52,311 bases of DNA, taken from contig JAJRVW010000213.1 in assembly GCA_024277115.1 (NCBI GenBank), positions 1 to 52,311 of the forward strand, read 5' to 3'. The DNA comes from Calditrichota bacterium. GTDB taxonomy: Bacteria; Calditrichota; Calditrichia; Calditrichales; J004. A program made the position numbers and the translations under genes. Shown piece after piece: positions 39,200 to 46,899 of the stretch. Positions within the stretch are counted from its first letter, which is position 1. Each line of letters starts with the position of its first letter. The notes under the pieces are model-generated. The model was not told the origin of the DNA and ran no database searches. It saw nothing but the letters and a program-made list of their open reading frames with translations.

Positions 39200-39931
39200 T
39201 TATGCGTCTTGATACTTCTTTAACTTTAAATTTTTACCATCAAAAATAGCATAGGAAAAATGGCCAAGCCAGTCACCAAGGTTAATATATTTCTTCTCAC
39301 CTATCTGATGCACAAGTGGGTTATGCCGGTGGCCCATCATCACGTAATCAAAACCTTCCGAAAATTTCTTTTCGGCAAATTCAAAATAGTCACTCTCATC
39401 ACGCTGATGATTTAGCTGGTTGGTATATTGCCTACTGGAGCCTGATACAAAACGTGCAAAAGGAATTCCAAAATCCGGGTGGAGCAAGCGAAATAATTTT
39501 TGGTTAAGACGACTGCGCATTATTTTTTTTAGGAACCGATAGCCTCCATCTTTTTTTCCCAGCCCATCGCCATGCCATAAATAAAAATTCTTACCACCAA
39601 GTTCAAAAGTATAGGCATCGTGATACGTTTTAATATTTAGGTTTTTAGTAAAGAATTTGCCCAGAGAAAAATCATGGTTTCCGGCAAGATAATAGAGCTT
39701 TACGCCTTTGTCGGCCAATATTTTAAGCCGGTATAAAAACTCAAAATTATTTTTCGGGATGACATAATTATATTCAAACCAAAAATCGAAAACATCTCCC
39801 ACCAAATAAATATGCGTGGCATCGTCTTTAATTTTATCAAGAAAATTAAATAAAATTTGTTGTCTATCTTCTTCTTGGGTAGAATTATGGGTATCCAAAT
39901 GAATATCGGATAAAAAATAGGCTTTTATCAT
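39200..39931 (-). CDS. lpxH: UDP-2,3-diacylglucosamine pyrophosphatase
   Basis: 243 residues, the usual LpxH length. The calcineurin-like metallophosphoesterase motifs occur in order: SDIHLD (near 8-13), GDVFDFWFEY (near 45-54), GNHD (near 80), an HGDG motif and GHRHNP (near 197). These supply the Asp, His and Asn ligands of the two-metal centre. The enzyme hydrolyses UDP-2,3-diacylglucosamine to lipid X and UMP on the cytoplasmic side of the inner membrane during lipid A synthesis, which implies a lipopolysaccharide-bearing outer membrane. It is transcribed divergently from the DJ-1 gene with 110 bases between. No other lpx genes are in the window. A related generic phosphoesterase is possible, but the DFWFEY element favours LpxH. 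Confidence 0.87.
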   Translation of the reverse strand: MIKAYFLSDIHLDTHNSTQEEDRQQILFNFLDKIKDDATHIYLVGDVFDFWFEYNYVIPKNNFEFLYRLKILADKGVKLYYLAGNHDFSLGKFFTKNLNIKTYHDAYTFELGGKNFYLWHGDGLGKKDGGYRFLKKIMRSRLNQKLFRLLHPDFGIPFARFVSGSSRQYTNQLNHQRDESDYFEFAEKKFSEGFDYVMMGHRHNPLVHQIGEKKYINLGDWLGHFSYAIFDGKNLKLKKYQDA

Positions 39932-40041
39932 AAACGATCTGTTTTAATTTTAAAAATGGAAAGTACGTTTTGCAATAACCAAAATCAACGACCGAGTTCC
40001 CATTCTTTATCTAATAAATTAAATCGTACCCAGGAGATTAA

Positions 40042-40590
40042 ATGAAAAGTGTCGCTGTAATTTTAGCGCCCGGTTTTGAGGAAATTGAAGCTGTAACAAT
40101 TATTGATCTGTTAAGACGTGCAGAGATTAAGGTAACTACAGCCTCCATATCCGAGATAAATGTGACCGGTTCACATGCCATCACAATAAAAGCAGACGAT
40201 TTATTGGAAAATATTAAATCAGAAAACTTTGATATGGTAATTCTGCCCGGCGGTTTGCCCGGCACGACACATTTAAAAAACTCAAAAAATGTTCACGATT
40301 TATTAAAAAAACAACATAAGGAAGGCAAGCTTATCGGGGCAATTTGTGCCGCGCCAACTGTTTTGGAAAAGGCAGTCTTACTCGAATCAAAAAAAGTAAC
40401 AAGCCACCCTTCTGAGGAAAATGTTTTTTGTCACTCTGATTATAAGGTGGATCGTGTCGTAAAAGATGAAAATATTTTAACAAGCAGGGCCGTAGGAACG
40501 GCAATAGAATTTTCACTGGAAATTATTACCCTGCTTTGTGAGAAAAACACAGCTGAAGATATCGCGTCTAAAATACTCTTTAATAAATAA
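40042..40590 (+). CDS. DJ-1/PfpI-family protein (YajL/DJ-1 type)
   Basis: 182 residues. It opens with VAVILAPGFEEIEAVT, where the Glu in the GFEE segment corresponds to the conserved acidic partner of the active cysteine. ILPGG follows at about 67-71, and the nucleophile elbow GAICAAP places the reactive cysteine at residue 102. A conserved tSRAVGTAIEFSL-like segment lies near the end. Family members are described as cysteine-based stress proteins or glyoxalase/deglycase enzymes in the cytoplasm; the exact activity is debated. The ATG is supported by CAGGAG. It is a single plus-strand gene converging on the DUF1611 gene with only 6 bases between stops. Confidence 0.92.
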   Translation: MKSVAVILAPGFEEIEAVTIIDLLRRAEIKVTTASISEINVTGSHAITIKADDLLENIKSENFDMVILPGGLPGTTHLKNSKNVHDLLKKQHKEGKLIGAICAAPTVLEKAVLLESKKVTSHPSEENVFCHSDYKVDRVVKDENILTSRAVGTAIEFSLEIITLLCEKNTAEDIASKILFNK

Positions 40591-40596
40591 AATTTC

Positions 40597-41616
40597 TTAG
40601 CGTTTTTCAACCCTTTTAACCGCCTCAAAAAAAGAATCCATCTCTGTTCTTAATGGGTCAATTACCGGTACCCTAAGCCTTTCACTTACATTCTTTATTA
40701 ATTCCATTGCATTGTTTTCGGAAAGCAGGGCCGTATTTAATGAAACACCAACAACCGGTGCACCATTAATTTGATCTAATAAATGCTGATAATTTGAAAC
40801 AGCATCTACAATAGATCGCGTATCATTTACTGATTCAACTTTCTGGCATAATATAACTGCATCCGGTTTTGTGCCATGTAAAATCCCAATGGCCACACTT
40901 GCCCGCACCGGGTCTGTAATCGATCCTTGTCCTTCAACAAATAAATACTCAAATTTTTGATCGCGTTCCACCAAGTCGGCTTCAATATAACCAGAGATCA
41001 AATCACCGATCAACGATTCTGTGATAAAACCTTTTCCCTTAATTAACCTGGAAGAAAGGCCTGTCGGGATCCAGTCGGCAGAAATTCCCTTTTTATGGAC
41101 CATTGCCAATAGTTCCAGTGTGGTAGCAAGCTCACCGCTGTTTTCCCTGCTCCCTGTAATTAATATTTTTTTAGCCTGAATGTTTTTTGTGAGGTTCCTG
41201 AATTTAACAGGCTTTTCACCACTCTCGCGTAAATCAACAATTTTGGCCTTATATTTTTTTGCCAACAAGTCAAACTCTGCAAGGGCGCTTAATGGCTGGT
41301 GTAGGCCGTTCAAAATATGGATACGCATTTGCAGGGCTTTAATGATCATCGGGTACCATTCCATCGGGAAAGTACCGACAAATGAGGAGGCGCCTATTAA
41401 AAGATAGTTTGGCTTTAAGGTCAGGAACTCATCAAGGGTTGAAGCAATTGGGATGTCTCCGCCAAAACCTAAAACCTCTTCAACAGTCCGCCCGGCGTTA
41501 CTACTATCAATTATACCGATAATTTCATTATTTAAATAACGGACAAGTTCGCATTCAATTTTTGAATCAACAGGCTTTAGTGTTTTATCCGTATGGATTA
41601 TTATTCTTCTTTTCAT
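40597..41616 (-). CDS. DUF1611-family protein with degenerate P-loop
   Basis: 339 residues. An N-terminal Rossmann-like part (about 1-125; IGIIDSSNAGRTVEEVLGF, LIGASSFVG) precedes a P-loop-type C-terminal domain. This matches the two-domain DUF1611 family, whose characterised member DgcN is a D-glutamate N-acetyltransferase. Family proteins usually have a GTDxxVGKMTT-type Walker A. Here it is GSRENSGELATT (about 153-164), with Glu for the Lys and Ala for the first Thr, so nucleotide or CoA binding may be altered. Other family segments are kept: EGQGSITDPV and LHGTKPDAVILC. The partner epimerase/racemase gene is not in the window. It is downstream of the ComEA-like gene on the same strand (107-base gap). 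Family membership is fairly sure; the activity is not. Confidence 0.78.
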   Translation of the reverse strand: MKRRIIIHTDKTLKPVDSKIECELVRYLNNEIIGIIDSSNAGRTVEEVLGFGGDIPIASTLDEFLTLKPNYLLIGASSFVGTFPMEWYPMIIKALQMRIHILNGLHQPLSALAEFDLLAKKYKAKIVDLRESGEKPVKFRNLTKNIQAKKILITGSRENSGELATTLELLAMVHKKGISADWIPTGLSSRLIKGKGFITESLIGDLISGYIEADLVERDQKFEYLFVEGQGSITDPVRASVAIGILHGTKPDAVILCQKVESVNDTRSIVDAVSNYQHLLDQINGAPVVGVSLNTALLSENNAMELIKNVSERLRVPVIDPLRTEMDSFFEAVKRVEKR

Positions 41617-41723
41617 GGTCTTTTAAATGAATTATACAATTAATAAATATATAGAAAACTTAAACTTAGAACAACCTAATCCAACGGAATAAATAAAATT
41701 TAATCACAATGGCCCTAAATAAA

Positions 41724-42173
41724 TTAATCACTTAGAGTGATAAACGGTTTTAATTTCTCCAGAGTTTTGGGCCCTATTCTTTTTACATTTTTTATTTCAT
41801 CAAAAGTTTTAAACGGACCGTTTTCAGTGCGGTATTTAATAATATTTTTAGCTGTTGCCGGCCCAATACGCGGAAGCAATTCCAACTCTTTCTGCGTTGC
41901 CGTATTTATATTGATCAAACTTGTTAGGGCACTTTTTTTACTTTTCTTTTTATTGCCATCTTTTTGCGGAACCGGTTTAACTTTTGGCGCTTTTTGCTCT
42001 TTTACCCGTACTGTATCAGATGATAATTTTTGAAAAACGCTGTCTTGAACCGAATAATCATATAATGCATCGTGTACAAAATATGGCTGGCTCCATTGTA
42101 TAATAAAAGCGGCCAGAAGAAGTATGCTAAGCATGAGCAAAACCCTTTTTTCTGATGGTGATAATCGGGACAT
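41724..42173 (-). CDS. ComEA-like helix-hairpin-helix protein
   Basis: 149 residues. A single membrane anchor lies at about 12-28 (LLMLSILLLAAFIIQW), followed by a charged Lys/Pro-rich linker and a C-terminal tandem helix-hairpin-helix domain (about 87-147). The domain contains ININTATQKELELLPRIGP and a second hairpin RIGPKTLEKL. ComEA proteins bind double-stranded DNA outside the inner membrane during natural transformation; many FCB genomes carry similar single-gene versions whose competence role is untested. No other competence gene lies nearby. It follows dnaJ by 96 bases on the same strand. Confidence 0.87.
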   Translation of the reverse strand: MSRLSPSEKRVLLMLSILLLAAFIIQWSQPYFVHDALYDYSVQDSVFQKLSSDTVRVKEQKAPKVKPVPQKDGNKKKSKKSALTSLININTATQKELELLPRIGPATAKNIIKYRTENGPFKTFDEIKNVKRIGPKTLEKLKPFITLSD

Positions 42174-42269
42174 AAATTGTTTCTCAAAAATAGAATGGGC
42201 CCGTTTTAAGAACCGCCTCCATTGCAGCTAATAAATGTGTTGCACAACTATCAAATAGATAAAAAAATT

Positions 42270-43454
42270 TTAAATGTTTAAAGCATCCTTAAAACGTTCA
42301 AAAACATTTTTAAAGGAGTTACTTCCCGGCTTGAGGTTTTCACTGCTTTGCAAGTTGGCCAATGTTTTCTTTTCATCGGCGGATAGCTTTGTAGGGACAA
42401 CAACCTGCACCTGAACAAGCTGGTCACCAATCCCGGCGCCATTTAAATGCGGAATACCTTTGCTGCGCATCCTCAATATTTTGCCCGATTGTGTTCCCGG
42501 TGAAATTGTTAGTTTTGCCTTTCCGGTTAATGTTGGGATTTCAACATTTGCCCCCAAAGCGGCATCGGGGAAACTTACCGGCAAAACGAGGATTACATCA
42601 TCTCCGCGACGTTCAAAAATAGAGTGCGGTTTTTCTTCGATATGCACAATTAAGTCACCGGCAGGCCCGCCACGTTTGCCGGCATGGCCTTCACCGTTTA
42701 ACGGAATATAGTTCCCAGTTTTAACACCGGCAGGAATATTTACTTCAATGGTTTTGGTCCCGTTAACACGGCCATCGCCACCACAGGTTGCGCATGGATT
42801 TTCAATAATTTGTCCCTCGCCCGAGCAACGCTGGCAGGCAGAAATATTTACAAATTGCCCAAACAGGGATTGCGAAACATTGCGCACTGCACCGCTGCCT
42901 TTACAAACAGGGCAAACAACGGTCTTACTGTATTTAGCCGATCCGGAACCTGAACATGTAGCGCAATTAATTTTTTTATTAACCTTGATTTTCTTCTTTG
43001 TTCCTGTGGCAATTTCTTCTAAATCCAGCTTTAAACGGATCTGCAGATCAGCGCCTTTCCGGCGTGAACTTCTACGTCTTCCACCGGAAGAGCTTCCACC
43101 ACCCCCACCAAATATATCACCAAAGCCGCCGAAGCCTTGCTCCATAAATTGCCGGAGCGCATCGGATAAATCAACACCGCAGCCAAAGCCAAACGGATCG
43201 CCACCACCAAAACCACCGCCGCCACCCATATTTTCCGCAGCATGGCCAAAACGATCATATTTAGCGCGTTTCTGGTCATTGCTTAAAATAGCGTAAGCCT
43301 CGGCTATTTCTTTAAATTTTTCTTCCGCTTCTTTATTGTCCGGGTTTTTGTCCGGGTGGTATTTCATGGCCAGCTTGCGATACGCTTTCTTTATATCTGC
43401 CGCATCTGCGCCTTTGGATACACCCAGCACCTCATAATAATCTCTTTTTGCCAT
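42270..43454 (-). CDS. dnaJ: Chaperone protein DnaJ
   Basis: 394 residues, normal for full-length DnaJ. The J domain (about 1-70) has the HPD motif at residues 33-35 ([10 protein letters not shown]). A Gly/Phe-rich stretch follows, then four zinc-binding CxxCxGxG repeats at about 162-232: [24 protein letters not shown] and CATCGGDG. The C-terminal substrate-binding domains end with a short tail. DnaJ delivers unfolded clients to DnaK and stimulates its ATPase. The gene lies 85 bases downstream of grpE, so they likely share a transcript; dnaK is not in the window. No residue of the core motifs is missing. Confidence 0.97.
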   Translation of the reverse strand: MAKRDYYEVLGVSKGADAADIKKAYRKLAMKYHPDKNPDNKEAEEKFKEIAEAYAILSNDQKRAKYDRFGHAAENMGGGGGFGGGDPFGFGCGVDLSDALRQFMEQGFGGFGDIFGGGGGSSSGGRRRSSRRKGADLQIRLKLDLEEIATGTKKKIKVNKKINCATCSGSGSAKYSKTVVCPVCKGSGAVRNVSQSLFGQFVNISACQRCSGEGQIIENPCATCGGDGRVNGTKTIEVNIPAGVKTGNYIPLNGEGHAGKRGGPAGDLIVHIEEKPHSIFERRGDDVILVLPVSFPDAALGANVEIPTLTGKAKLTISPGTQSGKILRMRSKGIPHLNGAGIGDQLVQVQVVVPTKLSADEKKTLANLQSSENLKPGSNSFKNVFERFKDALNI

Positions 43455-43539
43455 ATTTTTTACCGATCTGTTTTTAATTTTTATATACCGTACCGCACAC
43501 TTTTATCTATTGCCCAAAATACCAGGCTTCTGCGATACT

Positions 43540-44109
43540 TTATTTTGATACCAGCACTTGTGTGTGGCGCAGGACTTTGTCGTTTAACTTATAGCCCTTC
43601 TGGTGTTCATCCACAACTATCCCGCTGTCATATTTATCCGAATCCACCTGCATCAATGCATCGTGTTCATCGGGGTTAAATTCTTTGCCAATCGCTTCAA
43701 TCTCAGTTAACCCGCGTTTATTTAATACCTTCATCAGGTTTTTATATACAAGCTGCACGCCATCAAGAAGCGCAGATTTTACGTTTTCTGAAACCGCATG
43801 ATTTATCGAGCGTCTCAGGTCATCAACTACAGGAAGCAATTCTTCGATCAATTCTTTACTGCCCGATTGAATGTTTTCGATAAACTCCTTTTCTGTGCGC
43901 CTTTTGTAATTATCAAACTCGGCCATCTTTCGTAAAAGCTGGTCCCTTAATGCTTCCTGCTCCGTTAAAGACGCAGCCAGTTTTTCATTTAATTCTTTAA
44001 TTTGTTTTGATTCCTTCGCGTTTTTTTTTGAAGCCGTTTTGCCGGCTTTTGTTTTTTTAGTTTTTTGCTCTTCTACAGCATTTTCTACATTATTTTTATT
44101 ATCTGACAC
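43540..44109 (-). CDS. grpE: Nucleotide exchange factor GrpE
   Basis: 189 residues. A Lys-rich, disordered N-terminus is followed by a long coiled-coil helix (about 35-85; KELNEKLAASLTEQEALRDQL, with DNYKRRTEKE) and the conserved beta domain (about 130-189), with GKEFNPDEHDALMQV and GYKLNDKVLRHTQVLVSK. GrpE dimers release ADP from DnaK. The start is GTG at 44109, chosen because GGAG is 8 bases upstream. It is the first gene of a probable grpE-dnaJ operon, with a palindrome just upstream. No hrcA gene lies upstream. Confidence 0.95.
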   Translation of the reverse strand: MSDNKNNVENAVEEQKTKKTKAGKTASKKNAKESKQIKELNEKLAASLTEQEALRDQLLRKMAEFDNYKRRTEKEFIENIQSGSKELIEELLPVVDDLRRSINHAVSENVKSALLDGVQLVYKNLMKVLNKRGLTEIEAIGKEFNPDEHDALMQVDSDKYDSGIVVDEHQKGYKLNDKVLRHTQVLVSK

Positions 44110-44487
44110 TTTTAAATCTCCATTGTTTTTTCTGTTTTCCTAAATCATTTAGATTCAATTTGAATCGTTTTGTTACTAAAATGATTGTAGCTGGGAAATT
44201 TATCAATTATTGATACGGGTTTCAAGCTATTCTAAATAATATCTCACATCTGCCCAAAATAAAAAAACGGTTAATAGTCAAGATTCCCCTAAACCACAAT
44301 TTTACGAACTATTATTCTTTTTTATACCTTAAAGGTTCCGTGAGAAAAGTCTTTTATTTATAAATTTTATCAATTTTGGAGGGGCATATAAATATGCTAA
44401 TTATCTAACCCTAACCTCAATAATTTCAACAACAAACGCCTTGCTTAAATTTCCAGGACAATATCTGAATGCTGTGTTTAGGGTAAA
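44110..44487. other. 378-base intergenic region upstream of grpE
   Basis: AT-rich, with no credible gene in either direction. It must hold the grpE-dnaJ promoter and the end of the ftsX transcript. Apart from the nested palindromes at 44143-44186 I see no CIRCE element, no clear terminator hairpin and no convincing consensus promoter. Confidence 0.6.
44143..44186 (-). promoter_or_regulatory. Nested palindromes upstream of grpE, candidate operator
   Basis: A perfect inverted repeat, GATTCAA-T-TTGAATC (44152-44166), lies inside a wider one, AATCATTT (44143-44150) with AAATGATT (44179-44186). The site is 34 to 77 bases before the grpE start. It does not match the HrcA CIRCE sequence (TTAGCACTC-N9-GAGTGCTAA). 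An unknown heat-shock regulator site or a 5' leader hairpin are both possible. Confidence 0.35.
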
Positions 44488-45345
44488 TTAAACATGGCCA
44501 AAATGTTTTTGTACACTTATCCTGCTGGAGAAATAACCAATCAGCATGCCCATACTTAAAATTATAATATAAACATCCATTTTAATGAGCAGAAAGGGAT
44601 AGAGATATTTTATGATTAGTTTTGATGCTACATAAACCAGGCCGGAAGCAATTGCCGCGCCCACTGCCCCCTGCAACAAACCTTCTATTACAAATGGCCG
44701 CTTTATTAACGATTTTTTCGCACCCACCAATTTCATTATTTCGATTATATCACGACGGGCATAAATGGTTAACCGTATCGTGTTGTAAAGTAGAATAAAA
44801 GTAATGGTGATCAATAAAACGATGATTACTATGCCCACCAAATACACAACCGACATATAATTATCTATTATCGAAATAAGCTCTTTATGATAAACAACTT
44901 CTTCAACACCAGGAATTTTGCCTAATTCTTTACTTACAACTGCGGCTTTTGGGGCATTTCTAAATTCCGGCTTTAATGTGATTGTTAAAGACGCCGGCAA
45001 GGGGTTGCTTTGCAGGATTTCATAAATATTTTTACCAAATTCTTTTTCGAAACGATCAGCGGCATCTTTCTTTGAAATATAGACAGCATTTTCAATACCT
45101 GATATTTTCAAGGTTTTTTTCTTTATCTGACCGGCTTCGCTCTCGGATAGGGTGCGGTCAATATAAACTTCCAACTCCAGCTTAGAACGCATTTCGCCAA
45201 TCCAGGAATCTACATTGATACTAAGTATTAAAAACAAGGCAATTAAAAAGTGGGAAAATACGATAGAGGTGATCGTTATAAATGTGGATAGCCTGGCACG
45301 GGTAAACCCCTTTAGCCCCTCACGGATTGTAAACCAAAAATTCAT
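44488..45345 (-). CDS. ftsX: Cell-division ABC transporter permease FtsX
   Basis: 285 residues with the FtsX plan: a first membrane helix at about 20-45 (TFITITSIVFSHFLIALFLIL-like), a periplasmic domain (about 47-160) with the ECD features ELEVYIDR and EFGKNIYEILQSNPLPASL, and three more helices (about 168-192, 220-242, 250-272). FtsX forms the FtsEX complex that activates septal peptidoglycan hydrolases. The start is 2 bases after the ftsE stop, indicating tight coupling. The permease contains no intact ATPase motif, as expected for FtsX. Confidence 0.94.
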   Translation of the reverse strand: MNFWFTIREGLKGFTRARLSTFITITSIVFSHFLIALFLILSINVDSWIGEMRSKLELEVYIDRTLSESEAGQIKKKTLKISGIENAVYISKKDAADRFEKEFGKNIYEILQSNPLPASLTITLKPEFRNAPKAAVVSKELGKIPGVEEVVYHKELISIIDNYMSVVYLVGIVIIVLLITITFILLYNTIRLTIYARRDIIEIMKLVGAKKSLIKRPFVIEGLLQGAVGAAIASGLVYVASKLIIKYLYPFLLIKMDVYIIILSMGMLIGYFSSRISVQKHFGHV

Positions 45346-45347
45346 CT

Positions 45348-45995
45348 TTAGTCCACCTGTCCATTATCTACGGTAATTATCCTGTGCGGATATTTATTTA
45401 AAATTTCCTGTGAATGCGTTGCCATTAAAACTGCCGTACCCTGGCGGTTAATTTTTTCCAGAATTTCCATAATCTCAAAAGTGTTGTCCGCGTCCAGATT
45501 TCCCGTTGGCTCATCGGCTAAAATTATAAACGGATTATTTACGATGGCACGGGCAATGGCAACCCTTTGCTGCTCTCCTCCGGAAAGCTCTCTTGGATAA
45601 AAATTTCTTTTCTGGCCAAGGTTTACTTCCGCTAAAACACGCATCACTTTTCGTTTTATCTCTTTGTTTTTAGCGCCCGTAACGCGTAAAGAAAAAGCAA
45701 CATTATCAAACACATTGCGGTCGGACAGCAGTTTAAAATCCTGAAAAACCACACCCAGCTTGCGGCGCAAAAGGGGGATTTCCTTTTCTTTGATTTTTGC
45801 CGAACTGAAATTTTCCACAATCACCATCCCTTGTTCGGGAAAAATATCCATATAAATATGCCGCAAAACGGTGGATTTCCCTGCGCCGCTCGACCCGGTC
45901 AAAAAAACAAATTCCCCTTTTAAAATCCGGAAGGTGATGTTTTTTAGAATTATATTTTTATCAATCTTGGTTTGCACATTATAAAATTCGATCAT
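45348..45995 (-). CDS. ftsE: Cell-division ATP-binding protein FtsE
   Basis: 215 residues, an ABC ATPase. Walker A is GSSGAGKST (about 34-42), the signature is LSGGEQQR, Walker B is IILADEPTGNLD and the H-loop is ATHSQE. Its best family match is FtsE because it is followed directly by ftsX. It supplies ATP-driven control of FtsX at the division site. The ATG overlaps the methyltransferase stop by four bases (ATGA), so translation is coupled. Confidence 0.95.
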   Translation of the reverse strand: MIEFYNVQTKIDKNIILKNITFRILKGEFVFLTGSSGAGKSTVLRHIYMDIFPEQGMVIVENFSSAKIKEKEIPLLRRKLGVVFQDFKLLSDRNVFDNVAFSLRVTGAKNKEIKRKVMRVLAEVNLGQKRNFYPRELSGGEQQRVAIARAIVNNPFIILADEPTGNLDADNTFEIMEILEKINRQGTAVLMATHSQEILNKYPHRIITVDNGQVD

Positions 45996-46738
45996 GCCTT
46001 TTCTTTCTTACAAACAAAATGTATGCGTTCGCTTTTGGGGTTGGGTAAAGAAAGAGAAAAATTACTAAACTCCGCCGTTAAATGCATCTTACTTTTTTGG
46101 ACGAACTTTTTCCACTCTTCGGCGGTCCTTACTTTTTGGATGTGTTCTTCCATGCCCGGCCGGCCATTAAATAAAAATTTGAAGGTGTTGTATTGCAGTT
46201 TTTCTTTTTTGGAATAGCGGCTTTCCCGTTCATAGGCCAGGCCATCCCAATTTTCACTTTCGTAATAGCCATCAAAACATTCTTGCAACCCTGCTTCGGT
46301 AACAAAATCAAAAATAAAAATTCCGCCCGGTTTAAGAATCCGTCCTATTTCAAAAAATAATTTTTCTACATCACGCGTGTCCAATAAATAATTGATCGAA
46401 TCATACAGCATCAGCACAACATCGAGCGAGGCATTTTTTATGGCGACGTGACGGGCATCGTTTACCAACAGGCATGGATGGTTAATACTTTTTTTTAGGT
46501 TTATCGCCGCTGCCTTAACCATCTCACCTGAATAATCTGCACCGATAAAAAAAATATTTTCACCCTGTAACCTGTCGATATGTTTTCCGGTCCCACAGGA
46601 GAGATCAAGAACATTTTTGATATTTAATTCTGTAAACTGATAAAGTTGTTTTATATATTCTGACCACATTTTATAGTTTACGTGGGCCATCACTTTATCA
46701 TAAATCTTTGCAAGGTGGCTGTAAGGTGCTGCGTACAA
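45992..46738 (-). CDS. Class I SAM-dependent methyltransferase
   Basis: 248 residues, a Rossmann-fold methyltransferase. Motif I is VLDLSCGTGKH (about 44-54), motif II-like IGADYSGEMVKAA follows, then DVVLMLYDSINYL (motif IV region) and GRILKPGGIFIFDF. Substrates of this broad family cannot be predicted from the motifs. The start appears to be TTG at 46738 with AGGA about 10 bases upstream; no earlier ATG fits and the protein begins YAAPYSHLAKIYD, typical for this subgroup. It overlaps ftsE by four bases. A function in cell division is only suggested by the shared transcript. Confidence 0.9.
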   Translation of the reverse strand: MYAAPYSHLAKIYDKVMAHVNYKMWSEYIKQLYQFTELNIKNVLDLSCGTGKHIDRLQGENIFFIGADYSGEMVKAAAINLKKSINHPCLLVNDARHVAIKNASLDVVLMLYDSINYLLDTRDVEKLFFEIGRILKPGGIFIFDFVTEAGLQECFDGYYESENWDGLAYERESRYSKKEKLQYNTFKFLFNGRPGMEEHIQKVRTAEEWKKFVQKSKMHLTAEFSNFSLSLPNPKSERIHFVCKKEKA

Positions 46739-46899
46739 TTTTTATCTGTCCTGTAAATGAACCACTTAAGTTTTAGGCCGTTAGTTTAGCTCAATATTTT
46801 TTAATGATCAAACTTTGAAATAAATTGATTTCTATGCAGGGGATTGCTAAGCTCTTTCCAGATTATTGTTAAAACCAAACAAAGGAAAATAATTTATAG

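Noticed and set aside
42748-43296. Plus-strand 182-codon frame antisense to dnaJ
   Set aside because: It is the Pro-rich mirror of the Gly-rich and zinc-finger part of dnaJ; no start signal.
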